This document shows, one piece after another, positions 45,137 through 57,247 of a DNA stretch of 64,000 nt. The stretch is from Cannabis sativa. Its lineage: Eukaryota; Streptophyta; Magnoliopsida; Rosales; Cannabaceae. The position numbers and the translations under genes are program-made. The notes under the pieces were generated by a model. That model saw only the letters and a program-made list of their open reading frames with translations, had not been told where the DNA came from and did no database searches. The stretch covers positions 35,325,257 to 35,389,256 of the forward strand of contig NC_083607.1 of the NCBI RefSeq assembly GCF_029168945.1, in the 5' to 3' direction. Numbering within the stretch: the first letter of the stretch is position 1; every line of letters starts with the position of its first letter.

Positions 45137-47018
45137 TGTTGGAAATTTATTTTACTAGGATCTTAGATCTACTCACAAGTATGTTCTTTAACACCCTAAG
45201 TATGAACTTTCTAAAACGATAATTAAACACATATAAAGTGAAGAAAACCTTACATTGATGGCAGCGGAACAATGTCTCCTTCCACTCAGATCTCTAACCC
45301 TTGTATCCTTTCTGTCTCAGAGTATTATCAAGATCTGAGCCCGAATGTCCTTCTCTTTGTGTGTGATCCTTCACAGTCTTCCAATCTATGATTGAGGTAC
45401 CACTTGCTGTGTGTGGGCACTACTCTATCACTAAGGTTTCGAAATTGTGAAGAAGAAAAGAGAGAGCGGTAGGGTCGGCTATAGAGAGAAAAAGTGGAAG
45501 GCTCAGTTTTTCTGAAAAGGCAATCTTTGATTTTCTGACAAAAGGCTTGGAAAACTTATTAATTGACTGAGCCATCACTTTCTATTTATAGGCAACTACT
45601 AGGTTTAGATTAGTAATTATTTGGCATTAAAATAATGAAAATATTAATTAGAAAATCTCACCCAAGTGGCCGGCCATAGGTGTTAATGGGCCTCACTTGG
45701 ATTTTGCAGTTTTCACAATTTTTATTTCTATTTTCTCAAAAACGCCAATTTTCAAATTCTAACCATTTAAATGTCAAAACTAATTATTTAATATCTAAAA
45801 TAGATTATTAAATAATATTGTCATTTAACATAATTATTAATTAGACATATAGAGTCTCTTAATTAAAAAATAAACCTAGAATCTCTTTTCTTTACAATTT
45901 CACCCCTGCTTAGTGAAAATTCACAAATTAGACATAGTCTAACTTTAGAATTATAATTGATTAATTACAAATCAATTATTGAGTCTTACAAGCAGTATGG
46001 TTTCAACTAGAATGGGGACCATGGATCTATATGCTGAGCTTCCAAGATGTGAACCGAATTTACTAAGTAAATCCCTACTTATTAATTCCTCCTTGAATCC
46101 ACTCTTAAAACGTAGAATTGCACTCTCAGACTTATATAGAGCATACTATATGTTTCACGATATAGATATGCTATCTCATTTAACCATTGTTATAATCTTA
46201 ATGTGATCGAAGATCCTCTATATAGATGATTTACATCGAGATGGGATAATTTTACCGTTTTCACCCCTCAATGTATTTGGCCCCTTAAAACGCTTAGCTA
46301 CCTGTAAATGATGTTTTACTGATCTATGAATTAGTCACTGAAACAAGAGCTCATCCATTTACTTCTATTTAGCTAAGCTCGAAGGGAATCATCACTTGAC
46401 TTCTATACACCAGTAGAAGCTATAGATTCCATATTTATGTTCAGCACTCCCACTCAATCATACTATCATGTTCCCAAAATATACGTATCACCTTGACCCA
46501 AAAGTAGGATTAACTAATAAATCAAAGAACATGATTAACACTCCTGAGTTGAGCCTAAGCATATCAGGATTTAGATTCTTTTAATCTAAGATCAACTACT
46601 TATATTGACATGGAAAGATACAATGGTAAGTTTATAATATCTTAACTAAGTTCAATATCCAATCTATACTCCATACATTCGAAACTAGTATACTTTACCA
46701 ATGTCCTGGAAAGAACATAACACTTACTCCAACTGTAAGTACACATCATCGCTGATTATCACATCAGTGTAAATCCAAAACACTGATGAAACAAGGACTT
46801 TGTCTTTTCAATCATATAATCACAATCACATTCCACTATGTTGACAATACTGTAATTGTGAATAAATATATGTTCTGGACTTAACAGATTTTGTGCATAT
46901 ATTAAACATATTAAACCATAAGCATGTAAAGTTCATGCAAACATAAATCACTTTAAATTTCTTATATTGATAACTAATCTGATTGTAAAGGCTTTTATTT
47001 AGGGCACAAAACCCAACA
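45137..47018 (-). repeat. LTR of the inverted family-L copy
   Basis: tgttggaaattt to aaacccaaca. It borders the Copia gag fragment at 47019 on one side and its own PBS on the other, so this is the element's 5' LTR. Confidence 0.92.
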
Positions 47019-50000
47019 CCATCATCCTTAGATTCAACAGAATGATTACTTTGAGCCATGAAAGCCACTACATGTTTATCCTCATCAGAACATTTGCTTG
47101 CAACAGAATCTTTTTCTTCGTTACTATCGCTCTTGGTGGCAACAAGGGCTTTCTTCTTTTTGAGAGTGTTGGCACACTCGACTTGAATGTGTTCGAACCC
47201 ATCACAGTCTCTGCACTGAATGCCCATGCTCTTATTGTCAATGGGTAGCTGACCATGCCTGAAGTTCCCAAGAGGATTTCTTTTGGGAACATTTTCCTTA
47301 CCCTCAGAACAAAATTTCTTGTACTTCTTTTTCAAGAATTTTGCATAGTTCTTGGTCAACAAATCTACAACTTCATTTGAGAAACCAGCAGACACATCTA
47401 GGATAGACTTCTTTTCTTTTTTGTGAATGAACGCAACACTACTGTCCCCTTTTTCTTCGTTCACATCCTTATTCTTTTTTTCTTTCTTCCACCTTGTTAA
47501 GGAAATTTCATAATTCTAGAAGGATCCAATTAGTTCATCAAGATCCAGTTCCTCCACGTTTCTCATTTCTCCAATGGAGGTTACTTTAGACATAAATCAT
47601 ATAGGCAAAACTCCAAGAACTTTACGAACTAGCTTTGCATTTGAATAAGTCTTTCCCAAAGCATAAGACTCATTTGATATGTCACACAATTTAGCATGGA
47701 ACTCAGCCACCATTTCTTCTTCCTCCATTGATAAATCCTCAAACGCTTTTGCCAAAGCATGAAGACATGATTTCTTTACTGCATCCGTTCCTTCATTTTT
47801 AATTCGTAGTTTTTCCCAAACCTCTTTGGCCATCTCACAGTTCGCAATGACCTTCAATGGACTTGTGGACACTGCATTGAATAGATCATGCATGGCCTTT
47901 GAATTCAAATTGGCCCTCTCCATCTCATCTAGAGTCCACAAGCACATCCGTTTTGGTTCGGTGACACCATTATCCTGTTGGGTTTTGTGCCCTTAATAAA
48001 ACCCATTACAATCTGATTAGTTATCAATTTAAGAGATTTGAAGTGGTTTATGTTAACATGTATTTTTCATGTTTATGGTTTAATATATATATTTAATATA
48101 TGCACAAAATCAGTTGAGTCCAGAACATATATTTATTCACAATTATAGTATTGTCAACACAGTGGAATGTGATTGTGATTATATGATTCAAAAGACTAAG
48201 TCCCTGTTTCATAAGTGTTTTGGATTTACACTGATGTGATAATCAGCGATAAAGTATACTTACACTTGGAGTAAGTGTTATGTTCTTTCCAGGACATTGG
48301 TAAAGTATACTAGTTTCGAATGTATGTAGTATACATTGGACTGGACCGATATTGAACTTAGTCAAGATATTATAAACTTATCGTTGTATCTTTCCAAGTC
48401 GATATCACTAGTTGATCTTAGATTAAAAGAATCTAAATTTTAATATGCTTAGGGTCAATCTCAGGAGTGCTATTCATGTTTTTTGATTTATTAGTTAAGC
48501 CTACTTTTGTGTCATGGTGGTGATACGTATATTTTGGGAACATGATAGTATGACTGGGTGGGAGTGCTAAAAATAAATATGGAATCTATAACTTCTACTG
48601 GTGTATAGAAGTCAAGTGATGATTCCCTTCGAGCTTAGCTAAATAGAAGTAAATGGATGAGCTCTTGTTTCAGTGACTATATCTTAGATCACTAAAACAT
48701 CATTTATAGGTAGCTAAGTGTTTTAAGGGGCCAAATACATTGAGGGGTGAAAACGGTAAATTTTATCCCTTCTCGATGTAAATCATCTATATAGAGGATC
48801 TTTGATCACATTAAGGTTATAACGATGATTAAATGAGATAGTGTATCTATATCGTGGAACATATAGAACGCTCTATATAAGTCTGAGAGTGCAATTCTAT
48901 GTTCTAAGAGTGGATTCAACAAGGAATTAATAAGTTAGGGAATTTACTTGATAAATTCGGTTCGGCTTATTGGAAGCTCAGTAATATAGATCTATGGGCC
49001 CCATTCTAGTTGAGACCATACTTCTTGTAAGACTCAATAATTGATTTATGATTAATCAATTATCATTCTAAAGTTAGACTATGTCTAATTTGTGAATTTT
49101 CACTAGGTAGGGGTGAAATTGTAAAGAAAAGAGTATCTAGGTTTATTTATTAATTAAGAGACTTCATATGTCTTATTAATAATTATGTTAAATGACAATA
49201 TTATTTAATAATCTATTTTAGTTATTAAATAATTAGTTTTTGGCATTTAAATGGTTAGAATTAGAAAATTGGCATTTTTGAAAAAATAAAAATAAAAATT
49301 GTGAAAACTGCAAAATCCAAGTGAGGCCCATTAACACCATAGGCCGGCCACTTGTGCAAGAATTTTCCAATTATTATTTTTATTATTTTAATGTCAATTA
49401 ATTACTAACCTAAACCTAGCAGTTGTCTATAAATAGAAAGTGATGGCTCACACCAAATCAAGCAGTTAAACAATTATTGAGTTATTCAGGAAACTGCCTC
49501 TTTCAGAAATTTGAGCCTTCCCTTTTCTCTCTATAGCCGAACCCTATATCTCTTCTCTTCCTCTTCCAATTTCGAGATACCCTAGTGAAAGAGTAGTGCC
49601 CACACACAGCAAGTGGTACCTCAATTATAGTTTGGAAGATCGTGAAGGATCCAAATCAAAAAGAAGGACATTCGGACTCAAATCTTGATAATACTCTGCA
49701 ACAGAAAGGATACAAGGGTTAGAGATCTGAGTGGAAGGAGAGATATTATTCCGCTGCAACCAATGTAAGGTTTTCTTAACTTTATACGTGTTTATTATTG
49801 TTTTAGAAAGTTCATATTTAGGATGTTAAATAACATACTTGTGAGTAGATCTAAGATCCTAGTAAAATAATTCCAACATATCCATCACTGTTGGGCAAGT
49901 CTAACCATTTTCTATGGGCATCCAAACTCTTTCATTCACAGCCCTCAAGAATGCTCGCATTTTGGTTTTGCAGTATGGGTAATTGGCACCTTCCAGCATT

Positions 50001-50041
50001 GGGGGTCGTGATGTGGATCCTCCTCCTCTGAACATCTCCAT
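47019..50041 (-). pseudogene. gag: Copia gag, split by a solo LTR
   Basis: ATG 50041 gives MEMFRGGGSTSRPPMLEGAN, then YPYCKTKMRAFLRAVNERVW and a TAG in IENG-stop-TCP (likely Trp TGG to TAG). The frame resumes beyond the solo LTR at 47970 with NGVTEPKRMCLWTLDEMERA, continues through FNAVSTSPLKVIANCEMAKEVW and EEEMVAEFHAKLCDI to a TGA near 47597, and then 47464-47019 with the CCHC knuckle CRDCDGFEHIQVEC and a K-rich then E/D-rich tail. The ATG follows a T-rich acceptor-like tract (ttgttcgtacag), so a leader intron is possible. It encodes the particle-forming protein; here it is inactive. Confidence 0.82.
47976..49878 (+). mobile_element. Solo LTR, family L, in Copia gag
   Basis: 1903 bp, tgttgggtttt to aattccaaca, plus orientation, with a perfect duplication TATCC (47971-47975 and 49879-49883). 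The gag reading resumes directly on the other side. Confidence 0.93.
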
Positions 50042-50254
50042 TCCTGTACGAACAAGGAAAAACAAAATAATGATAGAAAGCAGTATACTCCGAAATCGTG
50101 TCTGGAGAGGGGGTTAGTTCCAACTGGGTGTTGCACAAAGGAAAAAATGCAAAAAAAACAAGAATTGCAACAACAATGAATTTCAGTACAACGAATCTTG
50201 CAAGAACTCTAAGGATCAATATTTCTAACAGATATAGCTGGCTGTGATACCAAT

Positions 50255-50984
50255 TATAAACTCCAAGTTCTTGTCTAACCTATCTTTTTCATATTTTGAT
50301 TGATTTTATCTTGATTTAAGCTTGAATATAAAAAGAACAAAATCAAAGATTCAACACCACAATTTTACAAGCTTCACCTGCCCTAGAAACTCATTCTAGG
50401 CAGCGAGTGCTTGGGTTCCCTGAACCAGGGTAATAACTTTCACTATATTCAAAAATGTATCTTACAAAAACCAACAATATTGTAAACAATACACTCTCTT
50501 ACCAAATACAGTGTATCTATACCCATACCAACCAAGACCCTTGATTGGAGACACAAGATCCCCTTGTGTGAATGATGAGCTCTCTTCAACACTTCTACAA
50601 TCTGAACTCCCTTCAAATCTTGTGATGAAGATGATACTAAAATCCCTTCAGTCTGAACCCAACATCTTCAAGCTCTGATCTGCAACTTTGGAGTAATACC
50701 CCCAAGCTCAAAAATCACCTGCCATGGAACATAAAGAAGAAACAAGAAGAAAGAAACGTAATCCCTAATCTCCGATCGAAAAAGTTCATCAACATAATAC
50801 CCAGAAGTTGTATTTATACCCAGCTAAACAAAGAAACCTGAAATAGACAGTTGTTATCATTTGAACAATTAAAACCTAAAATATCTTTGCTGACGTGGAC
50901 TAACACTAAAAGTACGAACTCCAGACAAAACACTACGAGTCCCAGACGCAACTGGAATGCAACTGGACATAATTTGTCACTACA
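50255..50984 (-). repeat. 5' LTR of the Copia fragment
   Basis: About 730 bp before the PBS on the minus strand. A TATA box (gggtataaataca) lies near 50822-50810. The end next to the PBS reads ttataa rather than the expected CA, so the inner limit is approximate. Confidence 0.6.
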
Positions 50985-50999
50985 GAAAATAATGTTTCT

Positions 51000-51807
51000 T
51001 ATAGGCCTCTTGGCTATATGTTAATCTTCTGTGGGATGGTGGTTCAAGTTCTACAGGCAGCATAGCTTCATATCCATATGCCATTGCAAATGGAGTCTGT
51101 TCGGTTGTTGTCTTCTCAATTGTGCAGTACGACCATAGAACTTCAGCAAGTTCCTCCAGCCAACTTCCTTTGCCATCCTCAAGTCTCTTCTTAAGGGTGT
51201 CCTTCAATGTCTTGTTGACTACTTCAACTTGACCATTTGCTTGGGGATGCGCAACTACGGAGAAACTTTTAATGATCCCATGATTTGCACAGAAATCAGT
51301 GAATGATTGACTGTCAAATTATTTGCCATTATCTGAGATTATCTTGTACGGCTATCCGAACCGGCAAATTATGTTCTTCACAATGAAATCTTGCACTTTT
51401 TTGGACGTGATGGTTGCTAATGGCTCGGTCTCCGTCCACTTGGTAAAGTAATCAGCTGCAACCACTGCGTACTGCACTCAACCTTTGCCTTTGGGTAACT
51501 GTCCAATCAGGTCGATTTCCCAAATGGCGAAAGCCCAAGGACTTTGCATTTGAGTTAGCTCGTTGGGCGGTGCTCGAGGTATCTTTGAAAATCTCTGGCA
51601 TTTATCATAATTTTTAACGTAGGCCTTAGAATCTTCAATCATTGTCGGCCAAAAGTAACCTTGCCTTAGAATTTTCTTAGATATACTCGGCCTGGCAGCA
51701 TGGTTGCCACAAAATCCATCATGTACTTCAGACGAAAGTCGTGGAGCTTCTTCTTGTGTGACACACCTAAGCAATGGCATGGAAAAGCCTCGTCTATACA
51801 TAACTCC
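51000..51807 (-). pseudogene. Gypsy-3 integrase, truncated
   Basis: The open piece 51801-51478 has the HHCC region (VHDGFCGNH, CQRF; one knuckle Cys reads Tyr in KNYDKCQRF) and the first Asp in EIDLIG. Stops follow (KGKG stop VQYAV, RFG stop PYK, NGK stop FDS). The ORF 51207-50980 carries KGSWLEELAEVLWSY and YGYEAMLPVELEPPSHRRLTYS and breaks off at about 51003 against the Copia LTR. The GPY module and C-terminus are missing. Confidence 0.85.
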
Positions 51808-52863
51808 CTATACTATGATGTACCATGCAGCCTTCCTCCTTATTTTTCGAGCTTCATTTCTTTTATTTGGGAGTTCACCAGTTTTGAGGTAGGCTGCTAT
51901 TGGCATCATCCTGTTCGGTGATGTATCAATCATTTTAATCTCTTCTGTGCCGATGAAACTAGGTTCTTCAAGAAACTGAATAGGAATCAGATTTGCTCTA
52001 TCATTTACATTGCTGCTCGCAAGTCGAGCTATTTCATCAGCAGTCGTGTTTTCTTCCATTGGAATTTTCCTGAGAGTATAGCTTTTAAACTGTACGAGCA
52101 GATAGTGTATTTTACTCCAATACGCTATCATCTTTTCCCCTCGAGCCTCATATTCTCCAGATACATGATTTACCACCAGCTGTGAATCACTGTAGATCTC
52201 AATGTTCTCGGCCTTCATTTCCCAGGCTAGTTTTAGACCTGTGATCAGGGCTTCATTTTCGGCCTCATTATTGGATGCCTTAAATCAAAATTTGACTACA
52301 GCGTACAGGTGTTGCCCCCCAGGTGTGACGAGGGCGATCCCTACTCCGGATAGTTGATTTGTAGCGGACCTGTCCACGTGTAGCTTCCAAGTCAGCTTGT
52401 CTTCACTGTTACTAGGCTGAGGTATTTGTACTGGCTCTGGGATGTTTTCTGGAATGCTCTCTTCTTTACCCATGCATTCAACTACAAAATCTGCTAAGGC
52501 TTGACCTTTAATCGCTGTTCAGGGTTGGAAGATAATCTCATATTGGCCCAACTCCACTGCCCATTTGAGCAACCGTCCAGAGGCATCCAGTTTTTGCAAT
52601 ATTTGGCGTAACAGTTGGTCAGTGTATACCAGAATAGGATGAGCTTGAAAATAGGGCCTTAGCTTTCTTGTTGCTAGGATCCCGCAGTAAGTGAGCTTTT
52701 CTATCAATGGATACCGGCCTTCAGCCTCAATGAGTCTTTTACTGATGTAATAGGCCGAGTGTTGGATATTATTTTCCTCTCTGATCAGTACGGCACTTAC
52801 AGCATGTTCCGTGACAGCCAGGTATATCCCAAGTTCTTCTCTGTCCAGAGGTTTTGAGAGCAT
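51808..52863 (-). pseudogene. Gypsy-3 RNase H and second RNase H
   Basis: The first RNase H is in 52863-52519 (LAVTEHAVSAVLIREE, YYISKRLIEAEGRYPLIEK, FQAHPILVYTDQLLRQIL). A TGA follows (FQP stop TAIKGQALADFVVEC). The linker and second RNase H lie in 52473-51808 ([57 protein letters not shown]), with a stop after AVVKF. The Asp of LHVDRS and of SDSQL are kept. The dual RNase H arrangement assigns the element to the Tat lineage. Confidence 0.85.
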
Positions 52864-52941
52864 AGGAGGTTCTACGAGTTGTGTATTTAGCTCCTGAAAA
52901 GCTTTTTCACATTCCTTCGTCCACTCAAATTGCTTATTTCC

Positions 52942-53700
52942 TTACTGAATGTTGAAGAACGGAAGACACTTGTCTGTTGATTTTGAAACAAATCCGCTGA
53001 GTGCGACGATCTGACCAGTGAAACTTTGAACTTCCTTGGTTCTTATTGGCGATTTCATATCTAGGAGGGCTTCAATCTTCTCCGAATTGGCTTCAATTCC
53101 ACGGGCATTGACAATGAAGCCTACAAACTTACCCGAACTGACTCCGAATGAGCAATTTAAGGGATTGAGTTTCATATTGTACTTCCTGAGGACTTTGAAG
53201 CATTCGTCCAGGTCATCTATATACCCCCCAGCCTTCCTAGATTTGACGAGCATGTCATCCAGATATACTTCCATGTTTTGTCCAACTTGGTCTTTGAACA
53301 TCTTGTTTACAAATCTTTGGTATGTAGCTCCAGCGTTCTTGAGACAAAATGGCATGACCTTATAGCAATACAGACCTATATCTGTTTGGAAACTTGTATG
53401 TTCTTGGTCTAGTGGATGCATTTTAATTTGATTATGCCCTGAATAGGCATCCATGAAGCTTAATATTTCGTGCCCTACTGTTGCATCCACAAGCTGATCT
53501 ATTCTTGGAAGTGGAAAATAGTCTTTTGGGCACGCCTTGTTGAGTTCAGTGAAATTGATACATACTTGCCATTTCTTGTTTGACTTGGGTACCAGCACAG
53601 GATTAGCAACTCAGGTCGGGTAGAAAGCTTCAATTATGAAATTATTGTTGCGTAGCTTCTCTACCTCTTCTTTTAGTGCCAGGGCTCGCTCCTTGTCCAG
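52942..53700 (-). pseudogene. pol: Gypsy-3 reverse transcriptase
   Basis: The longest piece (53598-52942, 218 codons) holds FMDAYSGHNQ (Asp 50) and the active site YLDDM (112-115), then the thumb/connection CSFGVSSGKFVGFIV. Upstream the frame is interrupted by a TGA (FYPT stop VANPV, Trp codon changed). RT would copy the element RNA into cDNA. It is the only complete palm in the three Gypsy copies of this window apart from the broken Gypsy-2 one. Confidence 0.88.
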
Positions 53701-54083
53701 CAGTCTTCGTTTTTGTTGAATAGGCTAGAAATTTGGATAAATATTCAGGACATGTGAAATTATAGAAAGATCGATTCCGACCATATCCTCATGTGACCAT
53801 GCAAAAATATCTAGGTTTGCTCTCAAAAATTTTATCAGTGCTCATTTTACTTCGAGCAACAAACCTTTTCCAATCTTAAGCTTTCTGGTCGGAATATTTG
53901 GGTCGATTTTGATTTCTTCTAGTTCTCCCACTGGACAAACATTGGTGTTTGGCTCCCCAAGTCGGGGATCCACATCTTCATCCCCGCCTTGGGCAGTTCC
54001 CTATTTGGCAATATTTTTTCCCTTGTCAGAACTTTGGCTAGAGGATACTTCCTTTTTAGCCTTGGTTAGAGCAAGGTTGTAAC

Positions 54084-54438
54084 ACTCCCGAGCAACTTGC
54101 TAATTTCCTCTCAGGCACCCTACCCCCTTCTTTGTTGGAAACCTATGGCATGAGTGGAATATCGATGTAACAGCCTTTAAGTCATATAAAGCTTGTCGGC
54201 CTAACATGACATTAAATGCTGATAGAACGTCTAATATTAAAAATTGTGTCATTATAGCTATGCTCTTTGGAGCTTGCCCAACAGTGAGGGATAGGCGAAT
54301 TTGCCCTAAAGGTGCAACCCTCTGGCCGAAGAAACCATACACGCGCTGGAGGCATGGAGTTAAGTCTTTGAGTTGGAGCACCATATTTTCATACGGTATC
54401 TTGAACAAAATATTTGTACAGGCTCCATTATCTATCAT
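54084..54438 (-). pseudogene. Gypsy-3 protease
   Basis: MIDNGACTNILFK carries the retropepsin Asp in DNGAC. The later ILDVLSAFNVMLGRQAL and AVTSIFHSCHRFPTKKGVG mark the end of protease and the spacer to RT. The related Gypsy-1 frame loses everything after this spacer. Confidence 0.8.
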
Positions 54439-54599
54439 GGTTCACGCCACCATCTTGTTGGTTACCTGGACTTCTACAACCAAAGGGTCGTTGTGTGGGA
54501 AATTAATCTTGACAGCATCTTCATCACAAAATGTTATGGTGGGCCCTCCTGCCCGTGGTATCTTTGGCTTCCTCTCTTCTACAGCCAAAATCACTTCTT

Positions 54600-54998
54600 C
54601 TTGCTCGTGCTAAAATGTTTGGGCATACCTTTCCCGGGCTTTGCCTGAATCTACAGCTATGTGCGGACCTCCAATGATGACTTGCAAATTTCCATCTACT
54701 GGTGGTGGTAGTAAATCTTGATTGTTGTCAGCCATTTGATTTTGGTCGGCCTTGACATATTTTTGTACGTGCGGATTATTCTCTTATCAAAAATTCAATT
54801 TCCCGCTTCAAATTATTGCATTCCTTGGTGTCATGGCCGTAATCCCCATGAAAACAGCAAAACTTGGTCATGTCTCTCTTGCTTACATCTTTTTTCATGG
54901 GTGCGGGCTTCTTGTACTGAGCTAATGACTGAGTAGCCATGTAGATAGTTTTTATATCTTCTGTCAGGACAGAGAAAGCAGTAAACTTGGTAGGATTT
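54600..54998 (-). pseudogene. gag: Gypsy-3 gag, nucleocapsid part
   Basis: Starts beside the solo LTR with NPTKFTAFSVLTEDIKTIYM, then a lysine-rich stretch and the knuckle CCFHGDYGHDTKEC, with Cys-x2-His-x4-His-x4-Cys spacing, as in Gypsy-1. NLKREIEFLIRE then runs into a TAA near 54782. The rest to 54600 is not open in this frame. Confidence 0.8.
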
Positions 54999-56888
54999 TG
55001 TTGGAAATTATTTTACCAGGATCTAGATTTACTAACAAGTATGTTTCATTAACATCCTAATATGAATTCTAAAACAATGAAATAAACACATATAAAGTTT
55101 AGTAAACCTTACATTGGGTGCAGCAGAATATAATGACTCCTTCCGTTCAGATCTCTAGCCCTTGATTCCTTTCTGTAGCAGAGCATCACCAAGATCTGAA
55201 CCCAGATCTCTTTCTCTCCTTCTTCTGATGTTGATTCTCCTTCTTGTTGGTTGATTTTCCACAGTCTTACACACTATGATTAAGATACCACTTGATGTGT
55301 GTGGGCACTCACTCATTCACTCAAGGATTTCAAAATTTAGAGAAGAAAAGAGAAGGGAAGTGGTTCGGCCTATAGAGAAAAGAATAGAGGCTCAAATTTC
55401 ATTTGACAAAGTTAACAAAAGTTCAAGTGTGAATGAGAGCCATCACTATCTATTTATAGGTAACCACCTAGGTTTAGGTTAGAATTATTTGGCATTAAAA
55501 TAATGAAAAAATAAATGGCAAAAGCCTATAAGAGTGGCCGGCCATGGGCTTTGGATAGTGGGCCTCACTTATGCAATTTTGCCATTTTGTCATTTTTCCA
55601 TCCCAATTTCTCAAAAACGCCAATTTTCCAATTTAACCACTTAAATGCCAATTCCAATTATTTAATAACTAAAAATTAATTATTAAATAACATTGTCATT
55701 TAATATATTTATTAATTAGACATATAAAGTCTCTTAATTAATAAATAAACCTAGAATCTCTTTTCTTTACAACTTCGCCCTTGCTTAGTGAAAATTCATA
55801 AACTAGACATAGTCTAACTTTAGAATTATAATTGATTAATCAAAATCAATTAACTAAGTCTTACAAGCAGTATGGTCTCAACTAATATGGGGACCATGGG
55901 TCTATATAACCGAGCTTCCAATAAGCAGATCAAGAATTTATATCTTAAATTCACTGACTTATTAATTCTTTGTTGAATCCACGCATAGAACTTAGAATTG
56001 CACTCTCAGTATATAGAATGCTCTATATGTTCCACGATATAGATACGTCATTAGTTATCCATTGTTATAATCCTAATTTGATCAATGACCCTCTAATAGA
56101 TGATCTACATTGAATAGGCACTAAATTACCGTTACACCTTCAATGTATTTTATCCTTAAAACACTTAGCTCCGTATAAATGATATTTCAGCGAAGTGAAA
56201 TGAGATCTCAACCATTTATTTCTGTTTAGCCAAGCTCAAAGGATATCATCGTTTCACTTCTAAATTCCTATAGAAGTTATAGATTCCATATTTATGTTAC
56301 CGATCCACTCAATTATACTATCATGTTCCCAAAATGTACGTATCACCCTGTCCCAAAAGTAGCCTTAACTAACAAATCAAAGAACATGTATAATACTCTT
56401 GAGATCGAACCTAAACATATCAGGATTAAGATCATTTGATCTAGGATCAACAGGTGATACTGAATTGAATAGATATTACGGTAAATTTTTATATATCTAA
56501 TAAAAGTTCAATATCGGTCCCTTCCGATGTATATTCCATACATCTGATACTGGTAAACTTTGCAAATGCTCTGGAAAGAACATAACACTTATCCAAGGTG
56601 TAAGAATACCTATCGCTGATTATCATGTCAGTATAAATCCAGTGAACTAACAAATCAAGGAATAAACTTTCGAACATATAATTAAGATTATATTCCACTC
56701 TGTTGACAACACTATAATCATTAACAAATTCATATGTTCTGGACTTAAATAGAATTCATACATTATGTACATATAATCATGAAATAAATCATGTGAACCA
56801 TGCAACGTTAAATGTTATTTCTGATCTTTATTAATAAGTAAATTTGATTATATTGAAATGAGTTTTATTTAGGGCATAAAACCCAACA
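54999..56888 (-). mobile_element. Solo LTR, family L, in Gypsy-3 gag
   Basis: 1890 bp, tgttggaaatt to aaacccaaca, minus orientation, with a perfect duplication GATTT (54994-54998 and 56889-56893). Confidence 0.93.
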
Positions 56889-57247
56889 GATTTTCCCTGG
56901 GGGGCTGTTCGGTTTTGCCTGTGAACTTTCCTTTTTTCCCATTGACCTGCCTATTGTTGTTATTGGACCGTTTACTACCCGAGCTTGAGCTACTTGGGTA
57001 CTGAGGGAGCTGGACAGATGTTCAAGCGGATGGAGCCTTTGGCTGGCCACGTTTATGCTCGACTTCTGCTCGCTGAATGGCTTCTTCAAGCTTAATGAAA
57101 CCATCTCAAAGAACCTCGATGCCCCCCAATATCGCGGACAATTTCCCATCTTCAGTTAACCATACAACTTTCGTTGCCTCCGTCATGAATCTGCTAATGT
57201 AAGCTTGGAGAGGTTCTCCTGGTCTTTGCTTCACTTCGACTATTCCA
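56889..57247 (-). pseudogene. gag: Gypsy-3 gag, middle part
   Basis: On the minus strand VEVKQRPGEPLQAYISRFM and TEATKVVW continue gag after the family-L fragment, ending at the solo LTR. The first residues after HAQF (61500) are missing relative to other plant Gypsy gags, so a few codons were lost with the L insertion. Confidence 0.75.

Larger units (their letters stand above)
41390..47018 (-). mobile_element. Family L, inverted, 3' truncated copy
   Basis: On the minus strand: 5' LTR 47018-45137 (1882 bp), PBS 45134-45118, then the AT-rich leader to a gag start (ATG 41497, MSNSMLSLLTEK then a stop) and an abrupt end at 41390 against the TRIM. No 3' LTR and no target duplication at the broken end. 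It keeps the twin 20-base motifs (41662 and 41775) and differs from the full-length copy by a GC-rich block at 44640-44870. Confidence 0.9.
47019..50984 (-). mobile_element. Copia fragment: 5' LTR and gag, minus strand
   Basis: Read on the minus strand: LTR from 50984 (tgtagtgacaa) to about 50255, a Met-type PBS (ttggtatcacagcc, 50253-50240), a leader and gag down to 47019, where an inverted family-L LTR begins. A solo L LTR (47976-49878) splits gag. Everything downstream of gag is missing. The gag zinc knuckle and overall look recall the large Copia elements of the SIRE/Maximus group (inference). Confidence 0.8.

Noticed and set aside
50976..50992. CACTACAGAAAA as a second CACTA transposon end
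   Set aside because: It coincides with the start of the Copia LTR (tgtagtgacaa on the minus strand), lacks subterminal motifs and does not match the 63921 terminus beyond CACTACA.
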